A program made the position numbers and the translations under genes. 64,000 nucleotides of DNA from Ariolimax columbianus. Its lineage: Eukaryota > Mollusca > Gastropoda > Stylommatophora > Arionidae. A model generated the notes under the pieces. It had not been told where the DNA came from, searched no databases, and saw only the letters and a program-made list of their open reading frames with translations. Location of the stretch: positions 37,479,983-37,543,982 of the forward strand of contig JAVGWX010000005.1 in assembly GCA_036924085.1 (NCBI GenBank). Reading direction: 5' to 3'. Below, in pieces: positions 23,062 to 35,199 of this stretch (positions within the stretch are counted from its first letter, which is position 1; each line of letters begins with the position of its first letter).

Positions 23062-23395
23062 CAAAGTCAAGAATAGCACCACTGCCCAACAGAGAGCATG
23101 TCGTAAAAGGCGACTAACTGTGTGACATGACATAACACCGGCCATGGTTAGGTGGTTTGTTAAGAGCAGCATAGAAAGCGCATAACATGCTGTGGGTGTA
23201 CTTTGCTCTAGCGCTTGAGTCTATTAAAATGGACACGCATATCAGTTAACCACCCTCTGCGGCACTTGTTCCAACGAAGCGGAGTAATACGCTGCTCGAG
23301 CCTAACCCGCAAAGCAGGAAATAATTCTTCTGGCTGGCTACACCCACCCAACTCACACTAGTGCTGAGACCTGCACAGGGATATATCCGCCACTA
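23062..23395 (+). repeat. Interspersed repeat R3, copy 1
   Basis: Long similarity to the reverse complement of 56765-57115, sharing catgacataacaccggcca-type sequence, tgctctag.g.ttgagtcta and gctgctcgagcct. Pieces also match 31287-31405 and 35985-36165. No coding potential is seen; the family is unknown to me. Confidence 0.8.
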
Positions 23396-23645
23396 TAGAA
23401 CTACAGGTCAATTGAGACTAAGAGTAAGGCGTGTATATTCTTATATGGATCTCATTGTGTACTGTTCCCTTCAGATATTTTGCCTGAAAAGATCACTCTT
23501 CGCCGTTTCCTAGTTTTGGCGCCTATTCTTGAACTCCTACCTCGAGAATCCACATTTTGGCTTTGAATTTTATAGTTGATTTTTTATTGTGTATTATTTG
23601 GCATTGAATCTCACCAGCGAATTTATGGCTACATTGTAAAGGATT
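23396..23645. other. Unassigned spacer
   Basis: No feature recognised. Confidence 0.4.
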
Positions 23646-23649
23646 CGTC

Positions 23650-24890
23650 ATCATGTTGCGTACTATACGGATACACTGTCTTCTTACACGGCTACACTGT
23701 CTCTTACACGGCTACATAGCTGCTTCTTACAAAGCTGCACTTGATCTTCTTAGACGGCTACATTGCCTCTTACATGGTTACACATGATTTTCTTACACGG
23801 CTACACTGCCTCTTCTTACACGGCTGCACACTCATCTTACTCGACTACACTGTCTCTTCTTACATGACTAAACTGCCGCTTCTTACACAGCTACACTGTC
23901 TCTTCTTATACCACTACATTGCATGTTCACACGTCAATAGACTGTCTCTCCTTACGCGGCTACACTCTTTCTTCTTACACAGCTACATTGCCACTTCTTA
24001 CAAGCTACACTATCTCTTCTTAAATGACTATCATGTCACTTCTTACATGGCTAGCCTGTCACTTGTTACACGACTACAATTTTTCTTCTTACACGGCTAC
24101 ATTGCTATTTCTTACATGGCTACACTGTCTCTTATTACACAGCTACACTATCCGTTCTTACACGGCTACACTATCTCTTCTTACGCGGTTACACTCTCTT
24201 CTTACACCGCTACACTCTCTATTCTTTCTCGGCTACACTATCTCTTATTACACGGCTACATTGCCACTTCTTAAGGTTACACTATCTCTCCTTACACGGA
24301 TACACGATCTCTTTCTACACGGCTACACGATATCTTTCTACGCGGCTACATTGCCACTTCTTAAGGCTACACTATCTCTTCGTACACGTCTAGACTACCT
24401 CTTCTTACACTGCTACGCTATCTCTTCTTACACGGCTACATTATCTCTTCTACACGGCTACACTATCTCTTCTTACACGGCTACACTATCTCTTATTACG
24501 CGGTTACACTCTCTTCTTACACGGCTACACTTTCTCTTCTTTCTCGGCTACACTATCTCTTATTACACGGCTACATTGCCACTTCTTAAGGTTACACTAT
24601 CTCTCCTTACACGGATACACGATCTCTTTTTACACGGCTACACGATATCTTTCTATGCGGCTACATTGCCACTTCTTAAGGCTACACTATCTCTTCGTAC
24701 ACGTCTACACTACCTCTTCTTACACTGCTACCATATCTCTTCTTCACGGCTACACTACCTCTTCTTACACGGCTACACTATCTCTTCTACACTCTTTTCT
24801 TACACGGCTACACTATCGCTTCTACACAGCTACAATATCTCTTCTACACAGCTACACTATCTCTTCTTACACGGCTATACTGTGTAATTG
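23650..24890. repeat. Degenerate 20-27 bp tandem array, 1.24 kb
   Basis: Imperfect repeats of 'cttacacggctacactatctcttct'. A roughly 315-bp block is duplicated inside the array (compare ttctttctcggctac at 24222 and 24537, with the same flanking order on both sides). Open frames of 177 and 287 codons (23741-24274, 24024-24887) consist only of Leu/His/Tyr/Ser/Thr repeats and overlap in different frames, so I do not call them genes. Confidence 0.92.
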
Positions 24891-26105
24891 AATACATCAC
24901 GACGTTGAGGCCAAGCGTATGAGTTATCGATGTGCTAAATTGTCCTGTCTGTTTCTGTTATTACCTCTGACAATCTAATACGAAGTGCAGTACCTGTGCA
25001 TCTGTTGGTGGATGAGTGCAGAGTATTTGTCATATTATCAATATTGTGTCATGTCTATAATCATATCCTATTTACAAAAAACGTCGCCTATTTTACACGT
25101 CTGTTGATTAATCGTGTTTGGTTTTTTGTGATCACTATGCGATTTTGATTTGGTACACTAACCTTGACCAACATATGTTGCACTCAGGAGTTTCTCACAT
25201 GTCATTATAAATACACCAAACACCATGTCGGGAAACAATATTTAATAACATACTGTAAGTATTGACAAGGACAATTTCATAAGTGAAGGTATTTTTTTGT
25301 AAAGAACCAAATAATTCATGTAAAGACGACATGAGATTTTCTTCAGTTATCATAAAGTTGTGTTTGAGATACCAGATTCAGGTGTCTCATCATTTCCTGC
25401 AACAGTTGTTCCGTCTTCTGAATTTTATTCATACCAAGAAACTCCACTATTCATGTTCGTTGTTCCTACATGTTATAGCCATGTTATGTATCACCTTAGT
25501 ATGGACATGTGGTCACTAATAGATACTTGCAGACATGTGCACACCATCTGCCTGTTGGCCGAACGGCATAGTATGAAAGAAGCAATAGCGGTCGAACTTT
25601 CCCCACACTTCCCCTGTCTCTCGCATCAACCTTGCACTCTTCCTCCTTCAACCTGCACATTTCTTTTCTCCTCTCAACTCACGCCCTTCGCGCTACTCTA
25701 TCAACCCGTCCGTCTCTTCCTCTTATCTCAACTCATCCATGTTTACTTCCGACTCACAACTGTGTCTCATTTAATCAGCGACATAATTTCATAGTTATCC
25801 CGGCCAGCACCTCGTGACAAGTGCAATTTTGACCCAGTTATGCTGACATCACATGATTCGATTAGCCAATCAAATGTCCCCTGTAAACATTGGAAATACA
25901 GAAACGAACATATTTGTGAAATTGAAGCCTACATCAAAGTTTGAATGTACTCTTAAAACTTGCGCATTTTGTATGCACTTTTTTCCATTATGAGGTTACC
26001 AGTTCCATGCACATCCTTACGCATCAGCATTCTACGACATTAACAACGTGGACTGGTTCTATATTTTCTCCCTAAGAAAGGGTCCCGCGAGCCAGACGGG
26101 GAAGA
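24891..26105. other. Unassigned 1.2-kb stretch
   Basis: Open frames at 25283-25519 and 25360-25794 (144 codons) have no recognisable domain. The pyrimidine-rich segment 25610-25770 favours spurious frames. Nothing else is supported. Confidence 0.45.
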
Positions 26106-26159
26106 GTTTTAATATGTGACCCCAGGGACATTACAGCTCTGCGGCTCAGGCTGAAAAGT

Positions 26160-27149
26160 AGTGTTCCAGCCAACAGTTTTTGACATGTGAACCCAGGGGC
26201 ATTGGTTATACATCTAATTATGAGTAACATTGTACCAGCCAACAGTTTTTGACATGTGAACCCAGGGGCATTGGTTATACATCTAATTATGAGTAACATT
26301 GTACCAGCCAACAGTTTTTGACATGTGAACCCAGGGGCATTGGTTATACATCTAATTATGAGTAACATTGTACCAGCCAACAGTTTTTGACATGTGAACC
26401 CAGGGGCATTGGTTATACATCTAATTATGAGTAACATTGTACCAGCCAACAGTTTTTGACATGTGAACCCAGGGGCATTGGTTATACATCTAATTATGAG
26501 TAACATTGTACCAGCCAACAGTTTTTGACATGTGAACCCAGGGGCATTGGTTATACATCTAATTATGAGTAACATTGTACCAGCCAACAGTTTTTGACAT
26601 GTGAACCCAGGGGCATTGGTTATACATCTAATTATGAGTAACATTGTACCAGCCAACAGTTTTTGACATGTGAACCCAGGGGCATTGGTTATACATCTGA
26701 TTATGAGTAACATTGTACCAGCCAACAGTTTTTGACATGTGAACCCAGGGGCATTGGTTATACATCTAATTATGAGTAACATTGTACCAGCCAACAGTTT
26801 TTGACATGTGAACCCAGGGGCATTGGTTATACATCTAATTATGAGTAACATTGTACCAGCCAACAGTTTTTGACATGTGAACCCAGGGGCATTGGTTATA
26901 CATCTAATTATGAGTAACATTGTACCAGCCAACAGTTTTTGACATGTGAACCCAGGGGCATTGGTTATACATCTAATTATGAGTAACATTGTACCAGCCA
27001 ACAGTTTTTGACATGTGAACCCAGGGGCATTGGTTATACATCTAATTATGAGTAACATTGTACCAGCCAACAGTTTTTGACATGTGAACCCAGGGGCATT
27101 GGTTATACATCTAATTATGAGTAACATTGTACCAGCCAACAGTTTTTAT
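26160..27149. repeat. 69-bp tandem repeat, about 14 copies, nearly identical
   Basis: The unit with ttgacatgtgaacccagggg, cattggttatacatctaatt, atgagtaacattgtaccagc and caacagttt is 69 bp. I saw only one base change among the central copies (atctga at 26696). Because 69 is divisible by three, a 355-codon minus-strand frame stays open (26072-27139) and repeats a 23-residue unit containing LAGTMLLIIRC. The flanks at 26100-26160 and 27150-27210 are diverged copies of the unit. I regard it as a non-coding minisatellite. Confidence 0.95.
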
Positions 27150-27430
27150 CACATGTGATTACAGGAACACTGGCACTACGGCTCACGCTGAGAAACATGA
27201 TGCCAGCAGTTATCTAGCGATAGTAGGAAAAAGCTTTACAGCTTTATGTAAAAACAGTTATTGTGTTTGATGTGCTATGTATAGAAGTATAAACCATTAC
27301 TTTCCTCTACGAAGGGAATATATGAGAACTTCAAATGCAATTAGTAGTTAACGAAGAATGTTTGTTTGTGGTAACGATCACAAGACAAGTATTTATTTGC
27401 ACTTGGATAACCTGTATAACGAACAAAAGA
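27150..27430. other. Diverged end of the 69-bp array and unassigned flank
   Basis: 27150-27205 is an imperfect copy of the 69-bp unit. The rest is unassigned. Confidence 0.5.
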
Positions 27431-27432
27431 AA

Positions 27433-27538
27433 AGAAGTAACAAGCAGTCGGGAATTTGAACACCGGACTTTTCAAGACGACCAATGCATCTTGTCACAAA
27501 AGAGAGATGAGGTGTGCTAGACCAGCGAGAAACTCCCA
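27433..27538 (-). mobile_element. SINE-like family S4, copy 1
   Basis: Read on the minus strand: gagtttctcgctggtctagc, acatctc..ttttgtgacaag, then ggtgttcaaattcccgactg. The order (box A-like GCTGGTCTAGCAC, box B-like GTTCAAATTCC) and the intervening tgtgacaagttgc-type sequence match 28023-28130 on the plus strand. Confidence 0.6.
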
Positions 27539-27639
27539 CACATTTGTTACAATAGGGGTGTCTTTTCGTATTCAATACTTGGGACTATGGTGGACCCAGA
27601 CAAGCTTGTAGACCCGAACTCGGCCTATAGTTGATAGTA

Positions 27640-27945
27640 GCAAGTATTGAATGGCGGAAGACAAGCCCAGCTGTGACAAATCGCATTAATGATATGGCGA
27701 GGAATGAATGGAGATCACAGAAGAAATTGCGACATGGCATAATATTCCATACCCTATACGACACAGCTCTACGCAGATTAAGAATGTGAGTGTCCAGGTG
27801 TGGATCGAAATTGGAATAATGGTGATCAACGGACGACGATGTCTGCAAATGCGGAGCTTTTCAAGACTCCGAACATCTGTACAACCGTCCAAAAATGCAA
27901 GAACGATGTACATTGATGGATTATACGGCGGCGAACGATAGAGCT
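27640..27945 (+). pseudogene. LINE C-terminal remnant with Cys-rich motif
   Basis: Forward frames give TSPAVTNRINDMARNEW, then after frame changes LYDTALRRLRM and a zinc-binding-like DDDVCKCGAFQDSEHLYNR. The C-x-C...QD-x-x-HL pattern is the one seen at 3500-3600. Decayed copy of a LINE 3' module; no polymerase is present. Confidence 0.5.
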
Positions 27946-28022
27946 TCCGTGGCGCTTACTTCTGGTCCAATACTTTGTTAGTTTGCCGGAAACTAAAAGT
28001 AAGTAAGTTGTGACACTTTTTT

Positions 28023-28256
28023 TGGGGTGTTTCGCTGGCCAAGCACTTTATCACATCTCCTTCCTGTGACAAGTTGCTTCCGTCTACCGGACGTCTGGTG
28101 TTCGAATTCCGGACTATCCATTACTTCCATTTCTGTTGTTCGTTATCTAGGTTATCCGATTACAGATAAATACTTGTCTTCTCATCGTTGCCACGAACAC
28201 ATATTCATCTTGCTTCACTCTACGGCTACCACTCCTTTTTGTTCTTGGCTTCTGTA
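28023..28256 (+). mobile_element. SINE-like family S4, copy 2
   Basis: Starts ggggtgtttcgctggccaag, with cctgtgacaagttgcttccg and box B-like GGTGTTCGAATTCCGG. The tail runs into the 'ctgtagcagttgg' direct repeats. About 100 bp shared with 27433-27538 on the other strand. Confidence 0.6.
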
Positions 28257-28475
28257 GCAGTTGGCTTCATAAGATGAAACTACAAGTCCCTCACACGCCG
28301 GTTTTTTGATACGGTGGGAGGAGGCTACTAGCCTCTCACACGTAAGCTGTTGATCTGGCAGTTTCTGTAGCAGTTGGTTTCATAAGATGAGGCTACTAGC
28401 CTTACTAGCCTTTCACACGAGATCTCCTCACAAGATGCTTCCTGTAGCAGTTGGTTTAATCAGATGAGGTTACTT
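28248..28475. repeat. Three spaced direct repeats
   Basis: The segment ctgtagcagttggtttcata plus agatgag occurs at about 28251, 28364 and 28441 with variable spacers that also share ctactagcctctcacac. Confidence 0.75.
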
Positions 28476-29145
28476 GCACCATTCGTAACCTCTTTAGTTG
28501 CATTTTACATGTTTGACTTCCTCAACAACTGCTCGAGGCATTTCCGCTATCAGGGATACTTTGTGCTTGTACTCGTCAATTTAGGAACTAGTAACTATCT
28601 AACAAACAATATTAAACTGACTGTGTACATCTTATTAGTGAACATATTTTTGTGCAAGCATTATTAGAAATATATGCACACAAAAAATAACAGACTTGCA
28701 AAATTCAATTTTAATATGAAGCGTCAATATGCAAAATATGAGTCCATTGTATTAGAAAGAAGATAGAAACATCACTATCAAGGATGAAATAGAATGTCGA
28801 TATGCGACATTTGAAAGGAAGGTGATTGTCCGGGTGTGTAGGTACCGATAGCATTTAAAAAATAAATAAATTGATCATCTCAGAAAACGCGAAAGATATG
28901 CGAGGGACAGTCATTAAGTAAAAGCATTTTTATTAATAACATTTTTACAAGAATCCAAACCAGAAATTTTGTGTGTCCTGATTTTTCCACATCATCCTTG
29001 TGCCTGCAAGCACACTTTATCCACCTGTACACCAACTTGTGGAAAAAAAAACAACTGTCAATACGACTTTTTACGTTTGCTGGGGTAGTCAAGGATGTTT
29101 TTAGGCTGAGAACTATAGGCTGCTTCGCCACTGCCGTCGGCACGT
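28476..29145. other. Unassigned stretch
   Basis: AT-rich, with no supported coding or repeat features. Confidence 0.5.
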
Positions 29146-29149
29146 CGTG

Positions 29150-29285
29150 GCGTGGCTATGTTTATTTATTTCACCCCCAACAGAAAAACAACACATGCCT
29201 AATCGGGATTCGAACAGCTGCCCTCCTTGTCGGCAGTCAGGCCTCGGAAACATTTGGCCACTCGCTCCTTTTGGAAGCAGACTAA
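29150..29285 (-). mobile_element. SINE-like element S7 (tRNA-derived head)
   Basis: On the minus strand: ggagcgagtggccaaatgtt, then ggcagctgttcgaatcccga. The latter contains a good box B-like GTTCGAATCCCG. An A/T-rich tail (gaaataaataaacatag) follows. Only one copy in the window. Confidence 0.55.
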
Positions 29286-29565
29286 AAAAAGGCTTTAGGA
29301 GTAACTTGTAATCAGTTTTGCACCGCTTCGGTTACCTTTTTGTTAGTTGCACTGTGACCAATCTGCTACTAACTTTCCTATAATCGTGGTTGTCATGACT
29401 TATGCTGAAATCTACGACTAAATTTAATTGAATAATGACTCGCCTGTTGACACGGACTCTTCCTCCTCCTCCCCCCCCCCCAATTGCGAAGCTATGATGA
29501 CCACAAAATCCGACGGTTTTGTCTTAATAATGTGATATGCGCTGTATTTGGGTTATTGTATGGAA
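29286..29565. other. Unassigned stretch with a C-rich run
   Basis: Contains a (TCC)n/poly-C tract at about 29460-29482. Confidence 0.5.
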
Positions 29566-29797
29566 GAATATGCGCTGGTCATCAATCTCAATCTTATCCC
29601 GAGTTGCCTTGGATCAGTGACAAGACTATTGATCGATCGAGACGACTGGAGGTAACTCGGGATGCAGGCACTCTGGTCTTACCTCCCGTGAGTTCAGGGG
29701 TATTTGAAACTTGCGGAGTTCGATCGCCCACCGTTTCCGTTCATCACTGTGAGAGGCGAGGGCCTTAACCTCTTGACTAGAGTGACCCCCACGGACT
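29566..29797 (-). mobile_element. SINE-like family S5, copy 2 (with head)
   Basis: On the minus strand the element starts gggggtcactctagtcaaga, with box A-like TAGTCAAGAGGTTAAGG and box B-like GATCGAACTCC. The body shares tgcctgcatcccgagttacc and cctccagtcgtctcgat with 11008-11195. Confidence 0.65.
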
Positions 29798-30414
29798 AGC
29801 AGGTCGATCTATTGTTTCATTGTGTCTGTTGCCACGCTTACGCTTGCTGGTCTCCAGCGCCGCGGTTCATCAATGACTCAAACAACTGTTTCCAAACTGA
29901 ACCTTCGTTCTTATGTACATTTCAGAAGGATTCACACCCCCTGACCATGAAAAAAAACAGAAACATAAAAAACACACAAACACCAGAATAACGCATGTTA
30001 TTAATCAACAGTGCAAGTCGACAGTGAGACAGTCATGCTGTACACTTTATTGTGCATGGGCATACTGCTCGATCGTCACTATCCGTACATGCTAGAGCGC
30101 CATTTTGTGTCCTGAATAAGATTTTCCGTTGTACATACTCTTCCAGGCACTGTATAATTAAATTTCTGTAAATTAATGCCTGTCCTTATTAAGTCTTTGT
30201 AACATTCTGTCATATCTGCCAATGGTCGTTTGTGTTTCTCATATCTATATACGAGTAATTTGCAGACTTGCAGTTTGTTTGTATGTCCGTATTTTCATTC
30301 GTGTGTATGTCCGTCGTTCGTCTGTCTGTCCGCCCTTTATTCATTCCATCTTTCCGTCCGCCCACGCGCATGACTAACGAATAAATATACGGTGGCCTGT
30401 AAATCTCTCTACCT
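29798..30414. other. Unassigned 0.6-kb stretch
   Basis: Contains a low-complexity gtatgtccgt..gtctgtctgtccgc region at 30280-30360. No gene supported. Confidence 0.5.
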
Positions 30415-30700
30415 CACTGTCTAGCCATGTTCCGTTATGTTTGCCCATTCTATTCTCCCTGCCGAGGAACTGAGACGCTATCCCGGTCAGGCACAACATA
30501 CTGACCAAGACCACTATCTCTCTTCCATATAGCGTTACCTGAAAACAGACGGTTTCCAAGGCAGTTTGGCAGACGAAATGTAGATCGACGTGATTTAGTA
30601 GTAGTAAGCGTCACTCAAATGAAGCCAAATATATTACAACCGCCTGGAGGACTGCAGTCCACCTTCACAAGAACGCTCGGGATATGAGGAAAGTTACAAC
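30415..30700 (+). repeat. Interspersed repeat R2, copy 1
   Basis: One of five copies (with 34646, 51178, and inverted at 52362 and 56345). Shared landmarks are ccgcctggaggactgcagtc, caccttca..a..acgctcggga and tagtagtaagcgtcactc-type sequence. Confidence 0.8.
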
Positions 30701-30751
30701 AACCACCGACAGTGAATTGGCGTGATAGACAGGGATTATAGCATGCATATG

Positions 30752-30945
30752 TTAGAATTCACGGACGGACAGACGAAAATCGTGCCGGTGTTTTGTCCCT
30801 TCTACGACTATTCCTCTAGTCGACCCAGCTGTAAATGGATGCCTGGAGTTGGAGAAGGTAAAAATAGCAAAGAAGGGAACTGGCCACCCTACCTTATGTA
30901 GGCTGCGGCTTAATACATGGAGAGTCGTCTTCATCTCCGACGGCA
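30752..30945 (+). mobile_element. SINE-like family S3, copy 1
   Basis: gaattcacggacggacagac starts the similarity to the reverse complement of 42287-42490. The shared core is tagtcgacccagctgtaaat. The tail has aactggccaccctacct and taggctgcgg.tta.taca. A tRNA-like head is better preserved in the second copy. Confidence 0.7.
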
Positions 30946-31017
30946 ATTATTGCCATGGTACTGACCGTTACCTTTAACTCATCGTGAACATTAAACGACA
31001 ACAATTATCCTGGGATC

Positions 31018-31130
31018 CGAGTGGTCTCGATGTAAGGTGTTCGCTTCGGGTGCTGGAGGTCGCGGGTTTAAATCACGGGGGAGACCGGGATTTTTTCACG
31101 TGGATCATCCGGTAATAATGTCCCCTGATC
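31018..31130 (+). mobile_element. Possible SINE head S8
   Basis: Contains gagtggtctcgatgtaaggt (weak box A) and cgcgggtttaaatcacgggg (box B-like GGTTTAAATCA) at tRNA-like spacing. Single copy, weak evidence. Confidence 0.4.
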
Positions 31131-31286
31131 TTTTAATAATGAGATCAGACACCCTTGTGCAGGGGCGCGCATCGTTAAAAATCGCTTGGCAGTTGGAAAT
31201 TGAAAAGAGTATGGCTTAACGACCGCTGCTTTGCGAAATTCAAGTTCAACCCCTACTCAAATTATTATAGAGAATCCTGCCCCACA

Positions 31287-31405
31287 GAGAATATGTCGCA
31301 AAGAGGGGAAAAATGAGGCTATAACATGAGGTCTTGGTTAAGTGGTTAGCGGCACGGTATAGATGGCGCGTGACGGGCTGCGGGTTTACCTTGCTCTAAT
31401 TTACG
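31287..31405 (+). repeat. Interspersed repeat R3, truncated copy
   Basis: Shares cacagaga.catgtcg.a, cataaca, tggttaagtggtt, catagatggc and gctgc.ggtt.ac.ttgctct with R3 at 23062 and 56765. Confidence 0.6.
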
Positions 31406-32195
31406 CTTCCACATCCACCAGTCTCAAGAATAGGCGATTGTATATTTCCAGTGGCTAACAGATGCTGTGATTCACCTGGCAAGTTACCAACAGATTTTCA
31501 CCTGACCAAAAAATTATGAAACAAAGGAGGTCACACCTCCCCACGGCGTAAAGCGACAAGATAGAATAATCCTCCCTGCAATCTCATCACCTAGTTCCTG
31601 TACCTCGCCATGACATAACACGACATCATCTGTGGTGGAGAGGTGCATGTCTCATCATTACGAGCCACCCCCACAGCAAACCCCGTCTGTCGAAATGGCT
31701 GTCGATGACGTGAGAATGCCATGAGATGGCCTGGACACGCCTGTCTAAATGAGCCACGACAAACTCTATCAGAGTAATTGCTCTGAGGGGATGTCCCAAT
31801 CTGTTCCTTTTCATCAAAAGCTGATCAATGTGGCTATTATATGTCTATCACATTAGGATAAACATGGCCCGATGCAAAACGGACTCTAATGAATATGTAG
31901 ATCGTATCAAAGAAAAGAAAAATGGAAGACGCACTTCCGGGTTGATAAGTGATCGAAGAAATATGCCGATGCCTGAACAACAATTTCTTTCAGGAGAATA
32001 AGAAGAAATAAACAGAGTTGGCCCAGCTGACTTTTGGCCGAGGGAATAAATAAACACAGAAGATAGTGCGTTCCATCAACGTTTTAATAGTACAGTGACT
32101 GTATTTATTTTTCTGTGTTAATTCTATAGGGACGCTGAGCAGTAGTGGTCTCCCTCTTCATTGATTCCTAAAGAGAAAGTAAAGATGGTTAGGGC
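31406..32195. other. Unassigned 0.8-kb stretch
   Basis: Nothing recognised. Minus-strand open frames at 31626-31817 and 31848-32057 are short and lack domains. Confidence 0.45.
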
Positions 32196-32447
32196 ATACC
32201 TTAAGAGGGAGGGAGGGAGGGAGAGAGACCTTCTCACCACATAATCAGGGAATTTTATAACATTTGCTCACAACATAACCAGGGAATTATATAAGAGACA
32301 GAGACCTTCTCACAACATAACCAGGGAATTATATAAGAGAGAAACATCCGCACAAGAAAACCATGAAATTTTATAAGAGAGGACCTTCTCACATAATCAG
32401 GGAGTTCTATAAGATCTCATCACAACATAACCATGGAATTATCTATA

Positions 32448-32480
<33 letters not shown>

Positions 32481-32540
32481 GAGAAACACCTTCTCACAAC
32501 ATAACTAGTGAATTATATAAGATCTTTTCACCAGATAATT

Positions 32541-32586
<46 letters not shown>

Positions 32587-33130
32587 AAGAGATCTCCTCA
32601 TAACATAAGCAGAGAATTCTATATGAGGGATAGAGAGAGACTTCCTCACAACATAACCAGGGAATTGTATAAGAGAGAGAGAAAAACCTCCTCACAACAT
32701 AACTAGGGAATTATATGAGAGAGCGAGAGAGAGAGAGACCTCCTCATAACATAACCAGGGAATTATATAAGATATTTTCATAACATAACCATGGAATTAT
32801 ATCAGAGAGAGAGAGCGTGAGAGATCTCATAACATAAGCAGTGAATTCTATAAGAGAGAGTCAGAGAGACTACCTCACAACATAACCAGCGAATTGTATA
32901 AGCGAGAGAGACCTTCTCACAGCATAACCAGGGAATTATGTAAGAGAAAGTGAGAGAGCGAGACCTCCTCAAAACATAAGCTGGAAATTCTATAAGAGAG
33001 AGAGAGAGAGAGATTTCCTCATAACATAACCAGGGAATTATATAAGAGAAAGAGAGAGCGATAGAGAGAGAGATCCTAACAACCAGGTAGTGCAATAACA
33101 GAGACATTTCCTTACAATACAACCAGGACC
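32196..33130. repeat. Purine-rich degenerate tandem array with (GA)n tracts
   Basis: About 20 imperfect repeats of 'cataaccagggaattatataagagagagagacctcctcacaa' with expanded GA runs (32450-32475, 32547-32585). Arg/Glu or Leu/Ser-rich frames here are artefacts. Confidence 0.9.
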
Positions 33131-33164
33131 TGTGTATACCGGAAGAGAGATGTCCTCACAACAT

Positions 33165-33425
33165 AACTAGGTCATCATCATCAGTCCCGTAACCTGAAAG
33201 GTCATTGGAGCACCAATACTGCAGATTGTTGGATCAGTTTCCGCCACTGCTCTCGGATTTGTGCCAGGATATCGAATCTTCCGTCTGGAAGAGTTAACCT
33301 CAGTGTTATGATTGTCATTGTTGTGTATTGAGACGGCTGGCACATTTATGATTTTTCTCAATGCTTTCTGCAATATCGGTGTGTCTTGGGCCGTTCTGCA
33401 CCTGGCGGAGCCCACCCCTCTCCAG
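33165..33425 (-). repeat. Possible LINE 3' fragment
   Basis: Begins with (TCA)n at 33173-33183, like the 3' ends of other LINE remnants here (minus-strand ATGATGATG). The frame 33167-33481 reads RFPTN-like fragments without a clear domain. Interpretation is tentative. Confidence 0.3.
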
Positions 33426-34645
33426 GCAAACAAGGTCATAGCTTGGGAGAACGAAATCTCTTCACAACATAACAAGGTCATATCCTAAGAGACAGATCTC
33501 AAGTGACTGATCTCACAACATAACCGGAACATTCAACAAGAAAGTGACCTCAAATTGTAACCATATAATCACTCTACTGGGGTCTACAAGGGAAGAAAAG
33601 AACACATAGCAAGAACGAACGGGAAAAAAGTCAAGGGCAGAATTAATCTGGTAGACGAAGCTATAAAAGACAATAAGAACGCAGAGAGTATTAGTGGGGA
33701 ACCTTATATCCATAATGTTTAAGACAAGTCAATGAGTTTTGGACCTTTCTCCTATACTGTTCTTCTACATGTGATGTTTTATTTACACATTAATCTCGTT
33801 CCGTGCGAGTTCCAATTCAACGCATGTCTATTTATGTTGCATGATTTGTTACTGAGTGTATGACATATATCCATTGCTATCATTCTATAATAAATAGATC
33901 GAAGCTGCAGGGGTTCTGAAGGTTAATAATCGATACACCTACAGGTAATGACTCAGCAACTGCACTATGACAAAAATAAAACGTTATTTACAGTACATTC
34001 ACAAAGCATTCGCCAGGGACACAACACGAACGAAAGCAACTTACAAATGACAAAAATAAGAAAAAATAAAGACATAAAATGAGCGGTTTAAGTTCTCCGC
34101 CATTGCAGGTTGTGCCAGGAAAGTATGATTAACGACATGCCAGTTATGAAATAGAGAGGACCAACACAGAAATGGTCAACACGTTTGCACACAAAAAAAA
34201 GAAACATGACCACAGAATTTTAAAAAAAACATACCGCAAAAACACCCACAATAAGAGACACACATACACAAAGATATGGGTATAAAAATTAATGGCTGAA
34301 CAGTAAGAACAAGAAATATAAAGAAAGAGAAATGGAAGTGAAAAGAGAGCAGAATAAGCGTAACCTATGGAAACGTATAAAATGTATTAAAACCATATAA
34401 CAAATAATTAAATCGATTCTCTAGCTCAAATCAGTGTCGATCATTGGCGGAGCAGAATACCATGCAAGTGACTTCGATATCTACTTCGCCCTGGTGACCA
34501 GGGCTATTAAACACTCTCGCGTCGCCAAACACTTTCATACTATCCTGGCACGTCTTGTAATGGCAGCGAACTTGAATCGCTCATGTTACATCATGCCACG
34601 GACGAAGGCGAACGTCTGGACAAGCAAAACATACTAGCCCTCACC
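33426..34645. other. Unassigned 1.2-kb stretch
   Basis: AT-rich. 33950-34400 is A-rich with many short direct repeats of acaaaaataa. No supported gene. Confidence 0.5.
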
Positions 34646-34888
34646 TTGGTTTCCTCATAGCCCTCCCTGGAAACGGGCTGTTTTTCTGTCTAATGAGGCG
34701 AGGGATTAACTTGATCCATGTAGTAGTGAGCGACACACAGATGAAGCCAAGCATAGCACAACCGCCTGAAGGGCCCTGGGCCACCTTCATCAGCACGCTC
34801 GGGATCTGAAGAAAGCTACTGCAACCCGTCCTTTTCAGGGCGCACAAAAGAGTAAACTTACTCATTGTGAGCATTCGAAACAACATGC
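34646..34888 (+). repeat. Interspersed repeat R2, copy 2
   Basis: Shares gtagtagtgagcgacacaca, accgcctgaagggccctgg, ccaccttcatcagcacgctc and gcacaaaagagtaaacttac with the other R2 copies. The last landmark marks its right end. Confidence 0.85.
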
Positions 34889-35197
34889 CTTGCTTTTTTT
34901 GGTCATTTTCGTTTCATTTTGTGTCTCTGACAAAGGCCTTGTGACAGTAACGTATATATCGTTTCGTTTTTTGACCTGATGCTATCACTGAGCCATTACC
35001 TATATACATTTTAAATCATCCTTTAATAAAGTCGGGTACCTCGTTCCATGGGTCCCCTTGGGGTATCAATAGGACTGATGCATACAGGCAGCCTGTATTA
35101 ACCCAGTGTACAGGTTATGTTTCTATTTCAGCCTTGATCGATAAAACTCCGACCATATTGCATTCTAACCTAATTCTTTTGAGTTACTGCCCTATAT
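34889..35197. other. Unassigned spacer before mariner
   Basis: No feature recognised. Confidence 0.4.
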
Positions 35198-35199
35198 TA

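Noticed and set aside
24024..24887. 287-codon open frame rich in Leu, His, Tyr and Thr
   Set aside because: It is read through a degenerate minisatellite, overlaps another long frame in a different phase, and has no domain or signal features.
25360..25794. 144-codon open frame
   Set aside because: No recognisable domain; half of it is pyrimidine-rich. It could be a real exon, but nothing in the sequence supports that.
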